A stretch of 64,000 nt of DNA from Alistipes indistinctus YIT 12060 (GCF_025144995.1 NZ_CP102250.1:2790001-2854000), one strand, 5' to 3'; shown: positions 1 through 9,688, counted from the stretch's first letter. Notes: generated by a model from the sequence alone, not told the origin. Translations and numbers: made by a program.

Positions 1-1051
1 AGTCGCGCTGGTAGTCCAGGATCGCCTGCATCGTACGCATTAGCGTGTCGTGCCGTTGTTTGATCGCCGAGATGAACCATTTGGCCGAGTCGATCTTGTT
101 TTTGACGAACTGGATCGCCTCCTTGTCCGAATCGTTGGTCGGCTTGCCGTCCCGGGTCACCATGCCGCGGATCATCTCCACATAGCGGCGGTTCACCTTC
201 AGGTCGGGTACGTTCGCTCCGTTCAGGCTCAGTTCGAACATGCCGTTCTGGTAGTCGAGAATGAAGTCGGGCGTGATATAGGGCTGCATCTCGTTGCGTC
301 CCCCGCTGTACAGGTTGCCCGGTTTGGGCGAAAGGCGGATGATCTCTTCGATTGCATTCCGGAACTGATCCTCGTCGACACCGAGGCGCGACATCAGTTT
401 TTCGTAATGCTTCTTGGTAAATTCGTCGAAATAGTTGGTCAGGATCTTCATCGCCATCTGCTGTTCCGGGGTATGATCGGGGATCGAGCCCAACTGGAGC
501 AGCAGGCACTCCTGCAGGTTGCGGGCGCCCACCCCCGCAGGTTCCAGTTCGTGGATGACCTTCAGGAGCTTTTCCAACTCCTGTTCGTCGGTTTCGATGC
601 CGAGGCTGAACGCGATGTCGTCGGCGATGGAATTCAGGTCGCGGCGCAGGTAACCGTCTTCGTCGATACTCCCGATCAGGTATTTGGCCAGGGTCTGGTC
701 GTGTTCGCCGAGGTTCTTGAATCCGAGTTGCTGGATGAGGCTTTCGTGAAACGAAACGCCTTCGGAGATATAGACCGGTCGTTTCTCATCGTCTTTCGAA
801 TAGTTGTTGATCCGGTATTTGTAGCTGGGCGTATCGTCTTCGGCAAAATATTCCTCAACAGACACCTCTTTGGCTTCCTGTTCTTCGTCTGCCGATTCCT
901 CTTCTTCGAGTACAGGGTTCTCTTCGATCTCCTGTTTGATGCGCTGTTCGAGTTGAAGGGCCGGCAGTTCGAGTAGTTTTATCATTTGGATTTGCTGCGG
1001 GGAGAGTTTTTGCAGCATCTTTTGCACCTGTCGTTGGGATATGGCTGTCAT
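1..1051 (-). CDS. rpoN: RNA polymerase sigma-54 factor RpoN (partial, 3' end cut by window)
   Basis: The gene reads leftward from the ATG at 1051 and runs off the window start, so only the first 350 codons are present. The N-terminus has the Gln/Leu-rich activator-responsive region (residues 1-45, with KLSPQQIQMIKLL). A strongly acidic linker follows (about 45-65), then the core-binding domain with LEPAGVGARNLQECLLLQL at 170-188. This order is diagnostic of sigma-54, which binds core RNA polymerase and recognises -24/-12 promoters opened by AAA+ activators. The C-terminal helix-turn-helix and RpoN box lie outside the window. It is preceded by its own sigma-A type promoter and is insulated from asnS by that gene's terminator. 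Confidence 0.95.
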   Translation of the reverse strand, partial: MTAISQRQVQKMLQKLSPQQIQMIKLLELPALQLEQRIKQEIEENPVLEEEESADEEQEAKEVSVEEYFAEDDTPSYKYRINNYSKDDEKRPVYISEGVSFHESLIQQLGFKNLGEHDQTLAKYLIGSIDEDGYLRRDLNSIADDIAFSLGIETDEQELEKLLKVIHELEPAGVGARNLQECLLLQLGSIPDHTPEQQMAMKILTNYFDEFTKKHYEKLMSRLGVDEDQFRNAIEEIIRLSPKPGNLYSGGRNEMQPYITPDFILDYQNGMFELSLNGANVPDLKVNRRYVEMIRGMVTRDGKPTNDSDKEAIQFVKNKIDSAKWFISAIKQRHDTLMRTMQAILDYQRD

Positions 1052-1097
1052 AGTTTAGTTTTTGATAGGATGATTAGATAGTTTAGAGCTATTACAA

Positions 1098-1105
1098 CAA
1101 AGATA
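1098..1105 (-). promoter_or_regulatory. -7 element TATCTTTG upstream of rpoN
   Basis: On the minus strand the sequence TATCTTTG matches the Bacteroidetes -7 consensus TAnnTTTG and lies 46 bases before the rpoN ATG. No convincing TTTG -33 box is seen, because the expected position falls in the T-tract of the asnS terminator. Confidence 0.55.
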
Positions 1106-1120
1106 GTAAATCCTCGGTAT

Positions 1121-1149
1121 AAAAAAAGCCCACCTTCAAGGTGGGCTTT
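1121..1149 (-). terminator. intrinsic terminator of asnS
   Basis: AAAGCCCACC (1125-1134) pairs perfectly with GGTGGGCTTT (1140-1149) around a 5-base loop. On the minus strand the hairpin is followed by a run of seven T. It lies 18 bases after the asnS stop. Confidence 0.9.
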
Positions 1150-1167
1150 CAATAATTGTGCCACTCG

Positions 1168-2565
1168 TTAGAAATCAGCGTTTTTCGGGGTTCTCGGGAA
1201 GGGGATCACGTCCCGGATGTTGCCCATGCCGGTTACGAACAGCAGCAGCCGTTCGAAGCCCAGCCCGAAGCCGCTGTGCGGTGCGCTACCCCAGCGCCGC
1301 GTATCGAGGTACCACCAGATATCTTTTTCGGGAATGCCCAATTCGGCTACCCTTGTACGCAGTTTATTGTAATCTTCCTCACGTTGGGAACCGCCGATGA
1401 TTTCGCCGATTTTCGGGAAGAGGACATCCATGGCCCGTACGGTTTTGCCGTCGGCGTTCTGTTTCATGTAGAAAGCCTTGATCTCCTTGGGGTAGTTGAT
1501 CAGGATAACCGGTTTTTTGAAATGTTTTTCGACCAGGTAGCGTTCGTGTTCGCTTTGCAGGTCGAGGCCCCAGCTGACCGGGTATTCGAATTTTGCACCG
1601 CTTTCCATCAGTATCTTGATGCCTTCGGTGTAATCGAGACGGACGAAATCGTTTTCGACGACGAATTTCAGCCGGTCGATCAATTCCGCATCGAACATTT
1701 TGGTCAGGAATTCCAGATCGTCCTTACAGTTGTCGAGAGCATAACGGATCAGGTATTTGAGGAAATCCTCGGCCAGTTCCATGTTATCTTCCAGTTCGTA
1801 GAAGGCAACCTCCGGTTCGATCATCCAGAATTCGGCCAGGTGGCGCGGTGTGTTCGAGTTCTCGGCGCGGAACGTGGGGCCGAACGTGTAGATCTGCGAG
1901 AGCGCCAGCGCACCCAATTCGCCTTCGAGCTGGCCCGAAACGGTCAGGTTACACGGTTTGCCGAAGAAATCCTCCGAGTAGTCCACATGCCCTTCGCTGT
2001 CTTTGGGCACGTTGTTCAGGTCGAGCGTCGTCACCTGGAACATGGCTCCGGCGCCTTCGGCATCACTGCCGGTGATCAGCGGGGTGTGCAGGTAGTAGAA
2101 CCCTCTGTCGTTGAAATATTTGTGGATCGCGTAAGCCATCGCGTGACGGATACGCAGCACGGCGCCGAAGGTGTTCGTGCGCGGGCGCAGGTAGGCGATC
2201 TCGCGCAGGAATTCCATCGAGTGCCCCTTTTTTTGCAAAGGATAGGTGTCGGGATCGGCGCTGCCGTACACTTCGATATCACCCGCCTGGATTTCGACCC
2301 GCTGGCCCGAACCCTGCGACTCGACGAGCGTACCCGTTACGCGGATGCAGGCGCCGGTGGTGATTCGTTTGAGCAATTCGTCGTCGAATTTGTTGACGTC
2401 GACGACGATCTGGATATTATGGATGATCGAGCCGTCGTTCAGCGCGATGAACGCTACGTTTTTGTTGCCGCGCTTGGTGCGGACCCAGCCTTTGGCCGTG
2501 ACCTCGCTGCCTGCGGGCGTCGATTGCAACAGTTCTGCGATTTTGGTTCTGCCTCCTTGTGACAT
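1168..2565 (-). CDS. asnS: asparaginyl-tRNA synthetase
   Basis: This class IIb synthetase charges tRNA-Asn with asparagine using ATP. The 465-residue product starts with an OB-fold anticodon-binding domain (about 20-105). The catalytic core contains motif 2 ([16 protein letters not shown], about 232-247) and motif 3 ([10 protein letters not shown], about 432-441), and it ends in the usual RTPKNADF tail. The stretch [15 protein letters not shown] favours AsnRS over AspRS. The start is placed at the ATG at 2565, giving MSQGGRTKI; an in-frame ATG at 2616 would add 17 non-conserved residues. Upstream, GATATTTG (2592-2599) is a near-consensus -7 box. A strong terminator follows the gene. Confidence 0.97.
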   Translation of the reverse strand: MSQGGRTKIAELLQSTPAGSEVTAKGWVRTKRGNKNVAFIALNDGSIIHNIQIVVDVNKFDDELLKRITTGACIRVTGTLVESQGSGQRVEIQAGDIEVYGSADPDTYPLQKKGHSMEFLREIAYLRPRTNTFGAVLRIRHAMAYAIHKYFNDRGFYYLHTPLITGSDAEGAGAMFQVTTLDLNNVPKDSEGHVDYSEDFFGKPCNLTVSGQLEGELGALALSQIYTFGPTFRAENSNTPRHLAEFWMIEPEVAFYELEDNMELAEDFLKYLIRYALDNCKDDLEFLTKMFDAELIDRLKFVVENDFVRLDYTEGIKILMESGAKFEYPVSWGLDLQSEHERYLVEKHFKKPVILINYPKEIKAFYMKQNADGKTVRAMDVLFPKIGEIIGGSQREEDYNKLRTRVAELGIPEKDIWWYLDTRRWGSAPHSGFGLGFERLLLFVTGMGNIRDVIPFPRTPKNADF

Positions 2566-2688
2566 TGGTTTGCGGTTTTGATTTGCGAACTCACAAATAT
2601 CGCGATTTTTTTCCAAAGTGGTTCATTCCGGCATGCTTTTCTGGCTGTTTGCCTGTATACAATCCCCGGTATGGTTGGGCCAGGGCAT

Positions 2689-2716
2689 AAAAAAGGCGGG
2701 AGAAAAGCCTCCCGCC
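2689..2716 (-). terminator. intrinsic terminator of the 2748-3677 lipoprotein gene
   Basis: GGCGGGAG (2695-2702) pairs with CTCCCGCC (2709-2716), with a 6-base loop. On the minus strand six T follow the stem. It lies about 30 bases downstream of the lipoprotein stop. Confidence 0.9.
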
Positions 2717-2747
2717 CGGTGAAAATAATGTGTTGTGGCGTTTGATT

Positions 2748-3677
2748 TTAATCGTTGGAACTATCGCCGCCGCTCGATACAGGAATGTCGACACCGTGGT
2801 AATCGAGGGCGATAGTCGGTTTGCAGTCTTCGGTTCCCGGCGTCCACTTGGCGTAGGCAAAATCGAGTAGGTCTTCGCTTTCTGCCAAGTGTATACTCAT
2901 GCTCCCGTTGGTGATCATCTGTTTGCACTTGGGCGAGTAATACGTCAGCGGAGTAAGCGTCCGGACGGTAATTGCGTCCAGGAAGTAAGCCGTAGTCACT
3001 TTGGTGGTATTCGAAATCTCTACCGTGTAGGACGAGGTGGAAATACCGTTAAGCGTTTGGTCGCCGGGATTGTCGACCTGAACGATGGTCATGTTGCCGC
3101 TCCAGTTCGAACCTTCCGTGTTGCCCGACGTTCCCGATTCGCTTTTTGTCTTGCAGACCAGTCCGTTGAGATAGACTTTCCACTTGTTCTCCGCTTCGGC
3201 GGTGATCGAATAATCAGCAGCGCCGACCGATGCGAGGTATCCTTCGATCGATACCATATAAGGCTCGTCTTTGGGTAAAGACAGTGTCCAGGTATGTCCG
3301 TCTTTCAAGGTGCCGTCCGCGGTATTGATCCGGATCGTCCCCGAACGAATGTCGTCCGGTGCTACCGTAGCGAGGTTCAGCGTGTAGACGGGGCCCTCCT
3401 TGGTAATTGTAGTCGCACCGAAAAGTCTGGTTTTAAGTGCACTGCTATTCAGGTCGTCGAGCGATCCCCCTTCGTTTTGGGTTTCGGTAATCAGCGTGTT
3501 GAGGCGGAATGCCATGTCGAAGGGGTCGAGGTTATAAGCCAGCTGGTTCAGCGTTCCGAGATAAAACAAGGCGCCGATCTGTTTGTACCGGGTTATTAGC
3601 GGATCTTCGCCGCCGGTATTGGTATTGCATGCACTCAAAGTTGCAACACATGCCAGGAGGAGGAAAATTTTTTTCAT
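2748..3677 (-). CDS. putative lipoprotein of unknown function
   Basis: The 309-residue product begins with a short basic start, a hydrophobic segment and the lipobox LSAC with the lipidated Cys at about 17, followed by a Thr/Asn/Gly-rich linker. It is therefore expected on the cell envelope. The mature part has no motif I recognise. It alternates short beta-strand-like segments (for example about 120-150 and 200-245) typical of Bacteroidales surface lipoproteins, and ends in a low-complexity Ser/Gly/Asp tail. It has its own promoter candidate and terminator, so it is probably a single-gene unit, divergent from the DUF4954 gene. The lipoprotein call is secure; the function is unknown. Confidence 0.8.
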   Translation of the reverse strand: MKKIFLLLACVATLSACNTNTGGEDPLITRYKQIGALFYLGTLNQLAYNLDPFDMAFRLNTLITETQNEGGSLDDLNSSALKTRLFGATTITKEGPVYTLNLATVAPDDIRSGTIRINTADGTLKDGHTWTLSLPKDEPYMVSIEGYLASVGAADYSITAEAENKWKVYLNGLVCKTKSESGTSGNTEGSNWSGNMTIVQVDNPGDQTLNGISTSSYTVEISNTTKVTTAYFLDAITVRTLTPLTYYSPKCKQMITNGSMSIHLAESEDLLDFAYAKWTPGTEDCKPTIALDYHGVDIPVSSGGDSSND

Positions 3678-3802
3678 ATCGGTTGAGGTTTTGTATTTGG
3701 TGCGGTTGGAGTTTTTCGAAAAACGTACTCTTAAGAGATGTTATTGCCTGCGCGAATGTTGCACGGAAAAATATTTTTCGTTCTTTAGCGCGGTGATCGG
3801 GA

Positions 3803-3810
3803 CAAAGGTA
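3803..3810 (-). promoter_or_regulatory. -7 element TACCTTTG for the lipoprotein gene
   Basis: TACCTTTG on the minus strand matches TAnnTTTG and lies about 125 bases before the ATG at 3677. The -33 box is not evident. Confidence 0.4.
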
Positions 3811-3878
3811 ATGATTTAATTCGGATCGCTCCTATCCGGTTTGCAGGATAATTTATCGGCTTTTTAGAGATTAAATCG

Positions 3879-3886
3879 TAGATTTG
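3879..3886 (+). promoter_or_regulatory. -7 element TAGATTTG for the DUF4954 gene
   Basis: TAGATTTG fits TAnnTTTG and stands 69 bases upstream of the ATG at 3956. The -33 region is T-rich (TTTTT near 3861) but not consensus. Confidence 0.45.
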
Positions 3887-3955
3887 TCGACACCCGCGGA
3901 CAGTTCAGCAAAGAATATGTCCGGTTTATAAGGTCTTCGGGAAACACGCAAAAAG

Positions 3956-5857
3956 ATGTACAGGAATTTACAGAATAGCGAAATTGCCGCGCTTAGTGCG
4001 CAGGGTTGTACGGCGGAGGATTGGAGCCGGATTACGGTGGCGGAAGGTTTCCACACCGACTGGATTCGCAATGTCGTTTTCAGCGGCGAAGTGAAGTTGG
4101 GCAGTAACGGTGCCGAAATAGCGTGCGGCGCAGGGGTAATCCGGCGTTCGGGCGTGTATAATGCGGCTTTGCATAATTGTACGGTGGGCGACGGTGTACT
4201 GATTTACAATGTCGGACGGTATATCGCCAATTATGATATTGCGGAGGGGGTGATGATCGAGAATGTCGGCCAGATTTCCTGCGAGGGCTCCGGTTCGTTC
4301 GGCAACGGGGTCGAGGTTTCGGCTATCAACGAGGCCGGCGGCCGGGAGGTTCCCATTTACGATGAGTTGACTGCCCAGGTCGCTTATGTGATGGCGATGT
4401 ACCGCCACCGGACGGAGACGGTCGCATGGTTGCGAAACATGGTTGCCCGTAAGGTGCGGGAAAAAACCTCTTCAAGGGGATATATCGGAAAGTCTGCTTC
4501 GGTGGTGAACACCGTTTCGCTGGTCGATGTGCGCATCGGCGCTTACGCGACTGTGGATGGTGCTTCCACGTTGAGCAACGGAACCATCAACAGTTCGGCG
4601 GAATCCCCTTCCTGCATAGGTTCGGGGGTGGCGGCACGCGATTTCATCATCGCCCGTTCGGCCCGGGTTGATACCGGGGCGATGCTGCGGAGTTGTTTTG
4701 TGGGGGAAGGCGTGGTGATCGAAAACGGATTTTCGGCCGAGCATTCGCTTTTCTTCGCTAACAGCCATTGTACGCACGGCGAGGCCTGTGCCGTGTTTGC
4801 CGGGCCTTACACGGTTTCGCATCACCGGGCCACGCTGCTGATCGCCGGGTATTTCTCGTTTTTCAATGCAGGCAGCGGCGCGAACCAGAGCAACCACATG
4901 TATAAGTCCGGTCCGGTCCATCAGGGCATCCACCTGCGCGGTTGCAAGTTCAGCAGCGATGCCTATATTCTGTTGCCGGCCAGCACCGGGGTCTTTACGA
5001 TTGTCAAAGGGCGGCACTATCAGCACCACGATACCGATTACATGCCTTTCTCCTACCTGATCGAAGAGCGGGGCGATTCCTACCTGCTGCCGGCGATGAA
5101 CCTGCGCAGTTACGGTACGGCGCGCGACATTCGCAAATGGCCTGGCCGCGACCGGCGGCGCGGGGTGGCGAGCGACCTGATCCGCTATGAGTTGATGACT
5201 CCGTATACGGCGGGCAAAATTATCCGGGCGATACACGAATGCGAGTTCCTGCTCGCACGTTACCCGACAGCCGAAGAGGTGACCTGGAACCGGGTGAAGA
5301 TCAAGACTCCCGCGTTGCGCAAAGGTTTGCTGCTCTATACGCAGTCTTTGAGGGGGTACCTATCGGAACTGTTGGAGCACGGAACCGTGCCTGGTCCCGG
5401 CTTGGCCGCTCTGCCCGACGATGCACCGGCCGGATTGGCAACCCCGCCCGATGGAGTGATCGAATGGATTGATCTGGCGGGTTTGATCGTACCTTCGGCA
5501 GCCATTGACCGATTGCTCGACGAGGTGGATGCGGGACGGCTTGCCGGGTTTGAAATATTGGAACAGCACTTGCGAAAGCTCGATACGGAATATTCCGGGA
5601 TGGTCGCTTCGTGGGCGGTGTATGCACTGGAAAAATTGTTGAAGAAATCCGCCGTGCGCATTACTGCCGGGGATTTGCGGCAGGTGATCGCGCAGGGCGA
5701 AGCCGACCGTGCGGCACTTGCTGCGGGAGTGGAGATGGATGCCCGCCGCGATTTCGCTCCGCTGATGGCGGTCGGCTACGGCATCGATTCCGAGCAGTAC
5801 CGCGATGCGGATTTCCGTGCCGTGCGCGGCGACGCGATTCGTGTTTTGAAAAAGTAA
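3956..5857 (+). CDS. DUF4954 family protein (hexapeptide/left-handed beta-helix)
   Basis: The 633-residue protein resembles the Bacteroidales DUF4954 family, usually about 650 residues. Its first 350 residues are rich in short hexapeptide-like turns (such as LGSNGAEIACGAGVI, GVLIYNVGRYI, GVMIENVGQI) that predict a left-handed beta-helix of the acyl/nucleotidyl-transferase type. The C-terminal third is helical. No signal peptide is visible, so it is probably cytoplasmic. The hexapeptide fold suggests a sugar-nucleotide or acyl transfer role, but no catalytic motif is clear and no substrate can be assigned. It is divergent from the lipoprotein gene and stands alone before der. Confidence 0.75.
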   Translation: MYRNLQNSEIAALSAQGCTAEDWSRITVAEGFHTDWIRNVVFSGEVKLGSNGAEIACGAGVIRRSGVYNAALHNCTVGDGVLIYNVGRYIANYDIAEGVMIENVGQISCEGSGSFGNGVEVSAINEAGGREVPIYDELTAQVAYVMAMYRHRTETVAWLRNMVARKVREKTSSRGYIGKSASVVNTVSLVDVRIGAYATVDGASTLSNGTINSSAESPSCIGSGVAARDFIIARSARVDTGAMLRSCFVGEGVVIENGFSAEHSLFFANSHCTHGEACAVFAGPYTVSHHRATLLIAGYFSFFNAGSGANQSNHMYKSGPVHQGIHLRGCKFSSDAYILLPASTGVFTIVKGRHYQHHDTDYMPFSYLIEERGDSYLLPAMNLRSYGTARDIRKWPGRDRRRGVASDLIRYELMTPYTAGKIIRAIHECEFLLARYPTAEEVTWNRVKIKTPALRKGLLLYTQSLRGYLSELLEHGTVPGPGLAALPDDAPAGLATPPDGVIEWIDLAGLIVPSAAIDRLLDEVDAGRLAGFEILEQHLRKLDTEYSGMVASWAVYALEKLLKKSAVRITAGDLRQVIAQGEADRAALAAGVEMDARRDFAPLMAVGYGIDSEQYRDADFRAVRGDAIRVLKK

Positions 5858-6032
5858 TGCGTTGTCCGGTGCGGTTCGGTGCCGTGGTATGGGTATTTAC
5901 GGCGGAATCGACACCGGGCAGAGAACCTTCAACCGTCTTTTTGATGGAGAGCGGATATCCGGATGGCGCGTCCGGAATGGGGTGTTTGCCGAATCGTACC
6001 TGCCGTGGATCGGTTTTTGCAGAAAATTTCCG

Positions 6033-6040
6033 TATCTTTG
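6033..6040 (+). promoter_or_regulatory. -7 element TATCTTTG for der
   Basis: TATCTTTG is an exact consensus -7 box about 45 bases before the der ATG. A T-rich TTTTTG lies upstream, closer than the usual 19-20 base spacing. The intergenic stretch 5858-6085 holds nothing else recognisable. Confidence 0.55.
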
Positions 6041-6085
6041 CGACGCGCGGAGATTCGCGCGCAAAAATCCTGATTCAGAGTTGAT

Positions 6086-7390
6086 ATGAGCATAGTAGCG
6101 ATAGTGGGGCGCCCGAACGTAGGCAAGAGCACGTTGTTTAACCGGCTGGTAGGCATGCGCAAGGCGATCGTCGACGACACGGCGGGCACTACGCGCGACC
6201 GTCATTACGGTACTTCCGACTGGAACGGACGTGAATTTTCGGTCATCGATACCGGCGGATATGCCCTCGGCGGCGAGGATGTCTTCGAAGAGGAGATCCG
6301 CAAGCAGGTTCTGCTCGCTATCGATGAAAGCGACGTCGTGATTTTTATGGTAGAAGTCGCCACCGGAATTACCGATCTGGATATGGTGGTTGCCGACCTG
6401 TTGCGGCGCAGTGCGAAAAAGGTGCTGCTGGTGGTCAATAAGGTCGATAACAACGATCAGATTTACGGTTCGCATGAATTTTATGCGCTGGGTTTGGGGG
6501 ATCCGTATTGCATCTCGACGATGAGCGGCAGCGGTACGGGCGATTTGCTGGATGCCGTGGTCGCCGCCCTGCCCGAGGATTCGGAGGCGGAGGGTTTCGA
6601 GGAGCTGCCTAAATTTGCCATCATCGGCCGCCCGAACGTGGGCAAGTCGTCGCTCACCAATGCGTTGCTCGATTCCGAGCGCAATATCGTCACGCCGGTG
6701 GCGGGTACGACCCGGGACTCGATCCTGACGCGGTACAACAAGTTCGGCATGGACTTTTACCTGATCGATACGGCCGGACTGCGCAAAAAGACCAAAGTGA
6801 CCGAAGACCTCGAGTTTTATTCGGTACTCCGTTCCGTGCGTGCGATCGAATCTTCGGACGTCTGCATCCTGATGCTCGACGCTTCGCAGGGGATCGAATC
6901 TCAGGATATGAACATCTTTTCGTTGGTGGTGCGCAACAAGAAAGGGTGCGTGATCGTTGTGAACAAGTGGGACCTGATCGAGAAGGACAACAATACGATG
7001 AAGGAGTTCGCCGAAGCCATCCGCTACAGGCTTTCACCGTTCAGCGACGTGCCGATCGTCTTCACCTCGGTGCCGAATAAGCAACGTATCCTCGAGGTGT
7101 TGCAGACGGCCATGCAGGTGTATTATTCGCGAATCCGCAAAATCCCTACCTCTCAGTTGAACGAATACCTGCTGCCGATTATCGAGGAGACACCTCCCCC
7201 TGCGATCAAGGGGAAATATATACGGATCAAGTATGTGACACAGTTGGCATCGCCGACGCCGTCATTCGCCTTTTTTGTCAACCTTCCCCAATATATTAAA
7301 GAAGGATACCGCCGTTTTCTCGAGAATAAGATCCGCGAACGGTGGGATTTTACCGGGGTTCCACTCCAGATATTTTTCCGGCAAAAATAA
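6086..7390 (+). CDS. der: ribosome-biogenesis GTPase Der (EngA)
   Basis: This is the double-GTPase Der, which acts in maturation of the 50S ribosomal subunit. Two tandem G domains are visible. The first has GRPNVGKS at 8-15, DTGG at 55-58 and NKVD at 118-121. The second has GRPNVGKS at 181-188, followed by DTAG and NKWD. A KH-like C-terminal domain completes the 434-residue protein, a normal family length. The ATG at 6086 gives [15 protein letters not shown], the conserved N-terminus. It has its own promoter and a strong terminator, so it is monocistronic. Confidence 0.98.
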   Translation: MSIVAIVGRPNVGKSTLFNRLVGMRKAIVDDTAGTTRDRHYGTSDWNGREFSVIDTGGYALGGEDVFEEEIRKQVLLAIDESDVVIFMVEVATGITDLDMVVADLLRRSAKKVLLVVNKVDNNDQIYGSHEFYALGLGDPYCISTMSGSGTGDLLDAVVAALPEDSEAEGFEELPKFAIIGRPNVGKSSLTNALLDSERNIVTPVAGTTRDSILTRYNKFGMDFYLIDTAGLRKKTKVTEDLEFYSVLRSVRAIESSDVCILMLDASQGIESQDMNIFSLVVRNKKGCVIVVNKWDLIEKDNNTMKEFAEAIRYRLSPFSDVPIVFTSVPNKQRILEVLQTAMQVYYSRIRKIPTSQLNEYLLPIIEETPPPAIKGKYIRIKYVTQLASPTPSFAFFVNLPQYIKEGYRRFLENKIRERWDFTGVPLQIFFRQK

Positions 7391-7414
7391 CGGACACTTT
7401 CGGATTATAGATCA

Positions 7415-7438
7415 GCGCGAAATTTTTCGCGCTTTTTT
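7415..7438 (+). terminator. intrinsic terminator of der
   Basis: GCGCGAAA (7415-7422) pairs with TTTCGCGC (7425-7432), followed by six T. It lies 25 bases after the der stop. Confidence 0.9.
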
Positions 7439-7626
7439 ATTTTGTTGACATTAAGCCGATTGGGAAAATGAGTTGCGAGCCTCATTTCAACGGGAAAAAT
7501 CTCCGTTGCGGATGTGCCGAAGGGGATGAAATCGGATGTTTTATGTGTATGTGTTTGATATAATGCTTGTTTTGGCGTTGTGTCAGTGAAAAAAGAAAAT
7601 AATTCGCATAAATTTATGAACCGATA

Positions 7627-7657
7627 TTGAACGTTTAAATTATTTATTCTATCTTTG
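7627..7657 (+). promoter_or_regulatory. promoter TTG-N20-TATCTTTG driving the structured RNA
   Basis: TTG at 7627-7629 and TATCTTTG at 7650-7657 with 20 bases between them match the Bacteroidetes housekeeping promoter. Transcription should start near 7664, more than 300 bases before the next coding start, which argues for a non-coding product or a long leader. Confidence 0.75.
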
Positions 7658-7663
7658 GCATAG

Positions 7664-7895
7664 AGAAGATAAAGAAAGCGTTTTAGTTATCGTCCTCAGA
7701 AAGGCAGTCGGTCCGGTTTGCGTGGAGGGGAGAGAAGCATGGACGCTCATGTCGTGTAACTGAGTGTAACGTGTCCGTATTGAGAGGGCTTGTAGAAGCA
7801 TAAGACATGAGTGGAGATGCCCCTTCAGGTGGTAATTCCGAATTTGACCTTCAGGTATTTTTGAGGTTTTAATTAAGCAGCCGCGCGCTTTTTTT
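7664..7895 (+). ncRNA. structured RNA with 6S-like architecture (candidate 6S RNA or long leader)
   Basis: A 230-base non-coding transcript is predicted by its promoter and by nested long-range pairings. AAAGAAAGCG (7671-7680) pairs with CGCTTTTTTT (7886-7895), closing the molecule and ending in a T-tract. CCTCAGAAA (7694-7702) pairs with TTTTTGAGG (7858-7866). GGG and GCAT (7728-7730, 7737-7740) pair with ATGC and CCC (7817-7823). CTCATGTC (7746-7753) pairs perfectly with GACATGAG (7804-7811). Closing stem, large central bubble and terminal stem are the layout of 6S RNA, which sequesters the housekeeping RNA polymerase. A repeated CCTTCAGGT (7822-7830, 7848-7856) lies in the bubble. The identity is inferred from architecture only; it could instead be the leader of the lipoprotein gene. 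Confidence 0.5.
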
Positions 7896-7972
7896 GATTC
7901 CAGCTGTGAAAACTTTTTAATCTAAAATTAACTTACCGTCTGGTGGCTGGATGGTAACTAAACTTATTAATT

Positions 7973-9622
7973 ATGAAGAGTAAATTTTTACTATTGGTGG
8001 GTGTACTCTTTGCTGTGGGAGCCGTGTTGTCCGGCTGTAAGGATGATCCCAACGAAAACCCCTATCCCGACACACTGACACAGTTCTCCGCTGAGGCCGC
8101 GTCGGGTGCCAATGCAATCAATTCCAACGGCGGTACGCGTACGATCGCGTTCTATTCTCCGGTGACCTGGACGGCTGCCGTTACCACCAGCGACGGTGGC
8201 GACTGGGTTAAGCTCGAACCTGCCAGCGGCCCCGTGGGTACCTGCTCGGTGACGGTGACTGCTGCGAAGAACGAGTCGAAAGACAAGACCCGTTCGGCTA
8301 CCGTTACGATTACCGCCGGTTCCGAAACGCTGACCTACACGGTCGAGCAGCGTTATCAGCTCACTTTCGACGTGACGAATGCCGACAGCAAGGCCATCTA
8401 CCTTCCGACCGAAGGCGAAACCTTTGTGCTGAATCTGGACAACAACGCCGGGACTATCGGTTACACGGTATCAATTTCTGAGGCCGATGCCAAATGGATC
8501 ACTTACGACAAGGGGTCGAAAGCCGTTGACAATCTTTCTTTCACGGTCGCTGCCATCGATAACGATTATTTCGGTACGATCCGCACCGGTTCGATCGTAA
8601 TCTCCGAAAACAACGGCGGTCCGGGCAACATCACCATTACTGTGAAACAGGCCGGTACCAAAACCATGATGATTTGGCCGACCGCGACCCAAAGCGTTGA
8701 CGACATTATGACCGGTTTCGACAATACCAAGTATGAGACCCTGTACCTGGCCGGTAAACTGGCTGATGCTACGGCCGTTGGTGCCGTGGGTACCTATGTG
8801 GGCGGATCGGTTAACAAAGTCGACCTGACTGACGCTGTGGCCGAATCGATTCCGATGAACGCTTTCCAGGGGTGCAGTACGCTGAAAACCGTGACGATCA
8901 ATACCAAGGTGACCAGCATCGAAGCCGGTGCATTCGCTGGTTCGGGCCTGACGTCGTTCACGTTCCCGCTGAATTCGGAGAAGGTGAAGGTTGACGGCAA
9001 GGATAAGACCGTCGATATGCCGAACAAAATTGCCACGATCGGCGACAACGCTTTCCAGGGTACCAAGCTGGCTTCGATCGAACTGCCGGGTGCTTTGACC
9101 ACTCTGGGTGCCAACGCTTTCGAGGGTTGCCCTGCTCTGAAAGAAGTAACGTTTGCTTTCAGCGGTTGGAAAGACAATGAAAAGTACGATACCAAGCTCG
9201 ACAATGCCGTAACTTCAATCGGTAATGCTGCGTTTATGACCTGCCCGAGCCTCACTTCGGTTAAGTTGCCGGTGAATGCCCTGACGACTTTGGGTGACGA
9301 CGTATTCAATGGTGATTTTGCACTGGCCGGCGCATTCGACCTGCCGAAAACCGTGACGACTATCGGTGCCCGCGCTTTCCAGCAGACGATCATCTCTTCG
9401 ATCACGCTGACTGCGGTAACGACTTTGGGTGACAACGTATTCGACGGTTGCAACTCGCTTGCTTCCATTACTTCGAAGACCGCAACTCCTCCCGCCGTAC
9501 CTTCTACGCTGGGCGTAATGAGCAACGGTAACCTGGTTATCAAAGTGCCGTCTGCCGAGGCAGTAGCAGCATATCAGGCGGCTACAGGGTGGAGCACGTA
9601 TTCGGCATCCATTACCAAATAG
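7973..9622 (+). CDS. surface lipoprotein with BACON domains and BspA-like leucine-rich repeats
   Basis: The 549-residue product has a signal peptide with lipobox LSGC (Cys at about 22) and should be exported to the cell surface. Two BACON-type beta-sandwich domains follow, at about 33-126 and 130-226. The rest (about 245-545) consists of LRR_5/BspA-type repeats of the form IGDNAFQGTKLASIELP and LTTLGANAFEGCPAL. BACON domains are associated with carbohydrate or mucin binding, and BspA repeats with adhesion, so a binding role is likely; no enzyme domain is present. The ATG at 7973 gives MKSKFLLLVGVLF. No promoter is obvious between the structured RNA and the start, so read-through from 7650 is possible. 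Confidence 0.88.
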   Translation: MKSKFLLLVGVLFAVGAVLSGCKDDPNENPYPDTLTQFSAEAASGANAINSNGGTRTIAFYSPVTWTAAVTTSDGGDWVKLEPASGPVGTCSVTVTAAKNESKDKTRSATVTITAGSETLTYTVEQRYQLTFDVTNADSKAIYLPTEGETFVLNLDNNAGTIGYTVSISEADAKWITYDKGSKAVDNLSFTVAAIDNDYFGTIRTGSIVISENNGGPGNITITVKQAGTKTMMIWPTATQSVDDIMTGFDNTKYETLYLAGKLADATAVGAVGTYVGGSVNKVDLTDAVAESIPMNAFQGCSTLKTVTINTKVTSIEAGAFAGSGLTSFTFPLNSEKVKVDGKDKTVDMPNKIATIGDNAFQGTKLASIELPGALTTLGANAFEGCPALKEVTFAFSGWKDNEKYDTKLDNAVTSIGNAAFMTCPSLTSVKLPVNALTTLGDDVFNGDFALAGAFDLPKTVTTIGARAFQQTIISSITLTAVTTLGDNVFDGCNSLASITSKTATPPAVPSTLGVMSNGNLVIKVPSAEAVAAYQAATGWSTYSASITK

Positions 9623-9655
9623 GGTATTTGCCGGATAAGTCAACTAACTGACAAA

Positions 9656-9688
9656 GAAAAACCCGCACGGAATCCGTGCGGGTTTTTA
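9656..9688. terminator. bidirectional intrinsic terminator after the BACON/LRR gene
   Basis: ACCCGCACGG (9661-9670) pairs with CCGTGCGGGT (9674-9683), flanked by runs of A and T on both sides. It terminates the + strand lipoprotein gene. Confidence 0.9.

Noticed and set aside
50-976. Long + strand open frame opposite rpoN
   Set aside because: Its translation is the antisense of a clear sigma-54 gene and shows no family motif; GC-rich coding DNA commonly leaves such shadows.
1156-2562. 468-codon + strand frame opposite asnS
   Set aside because: Antisense shadow of a highly conserved synthetase; no plausible start signal or domain.
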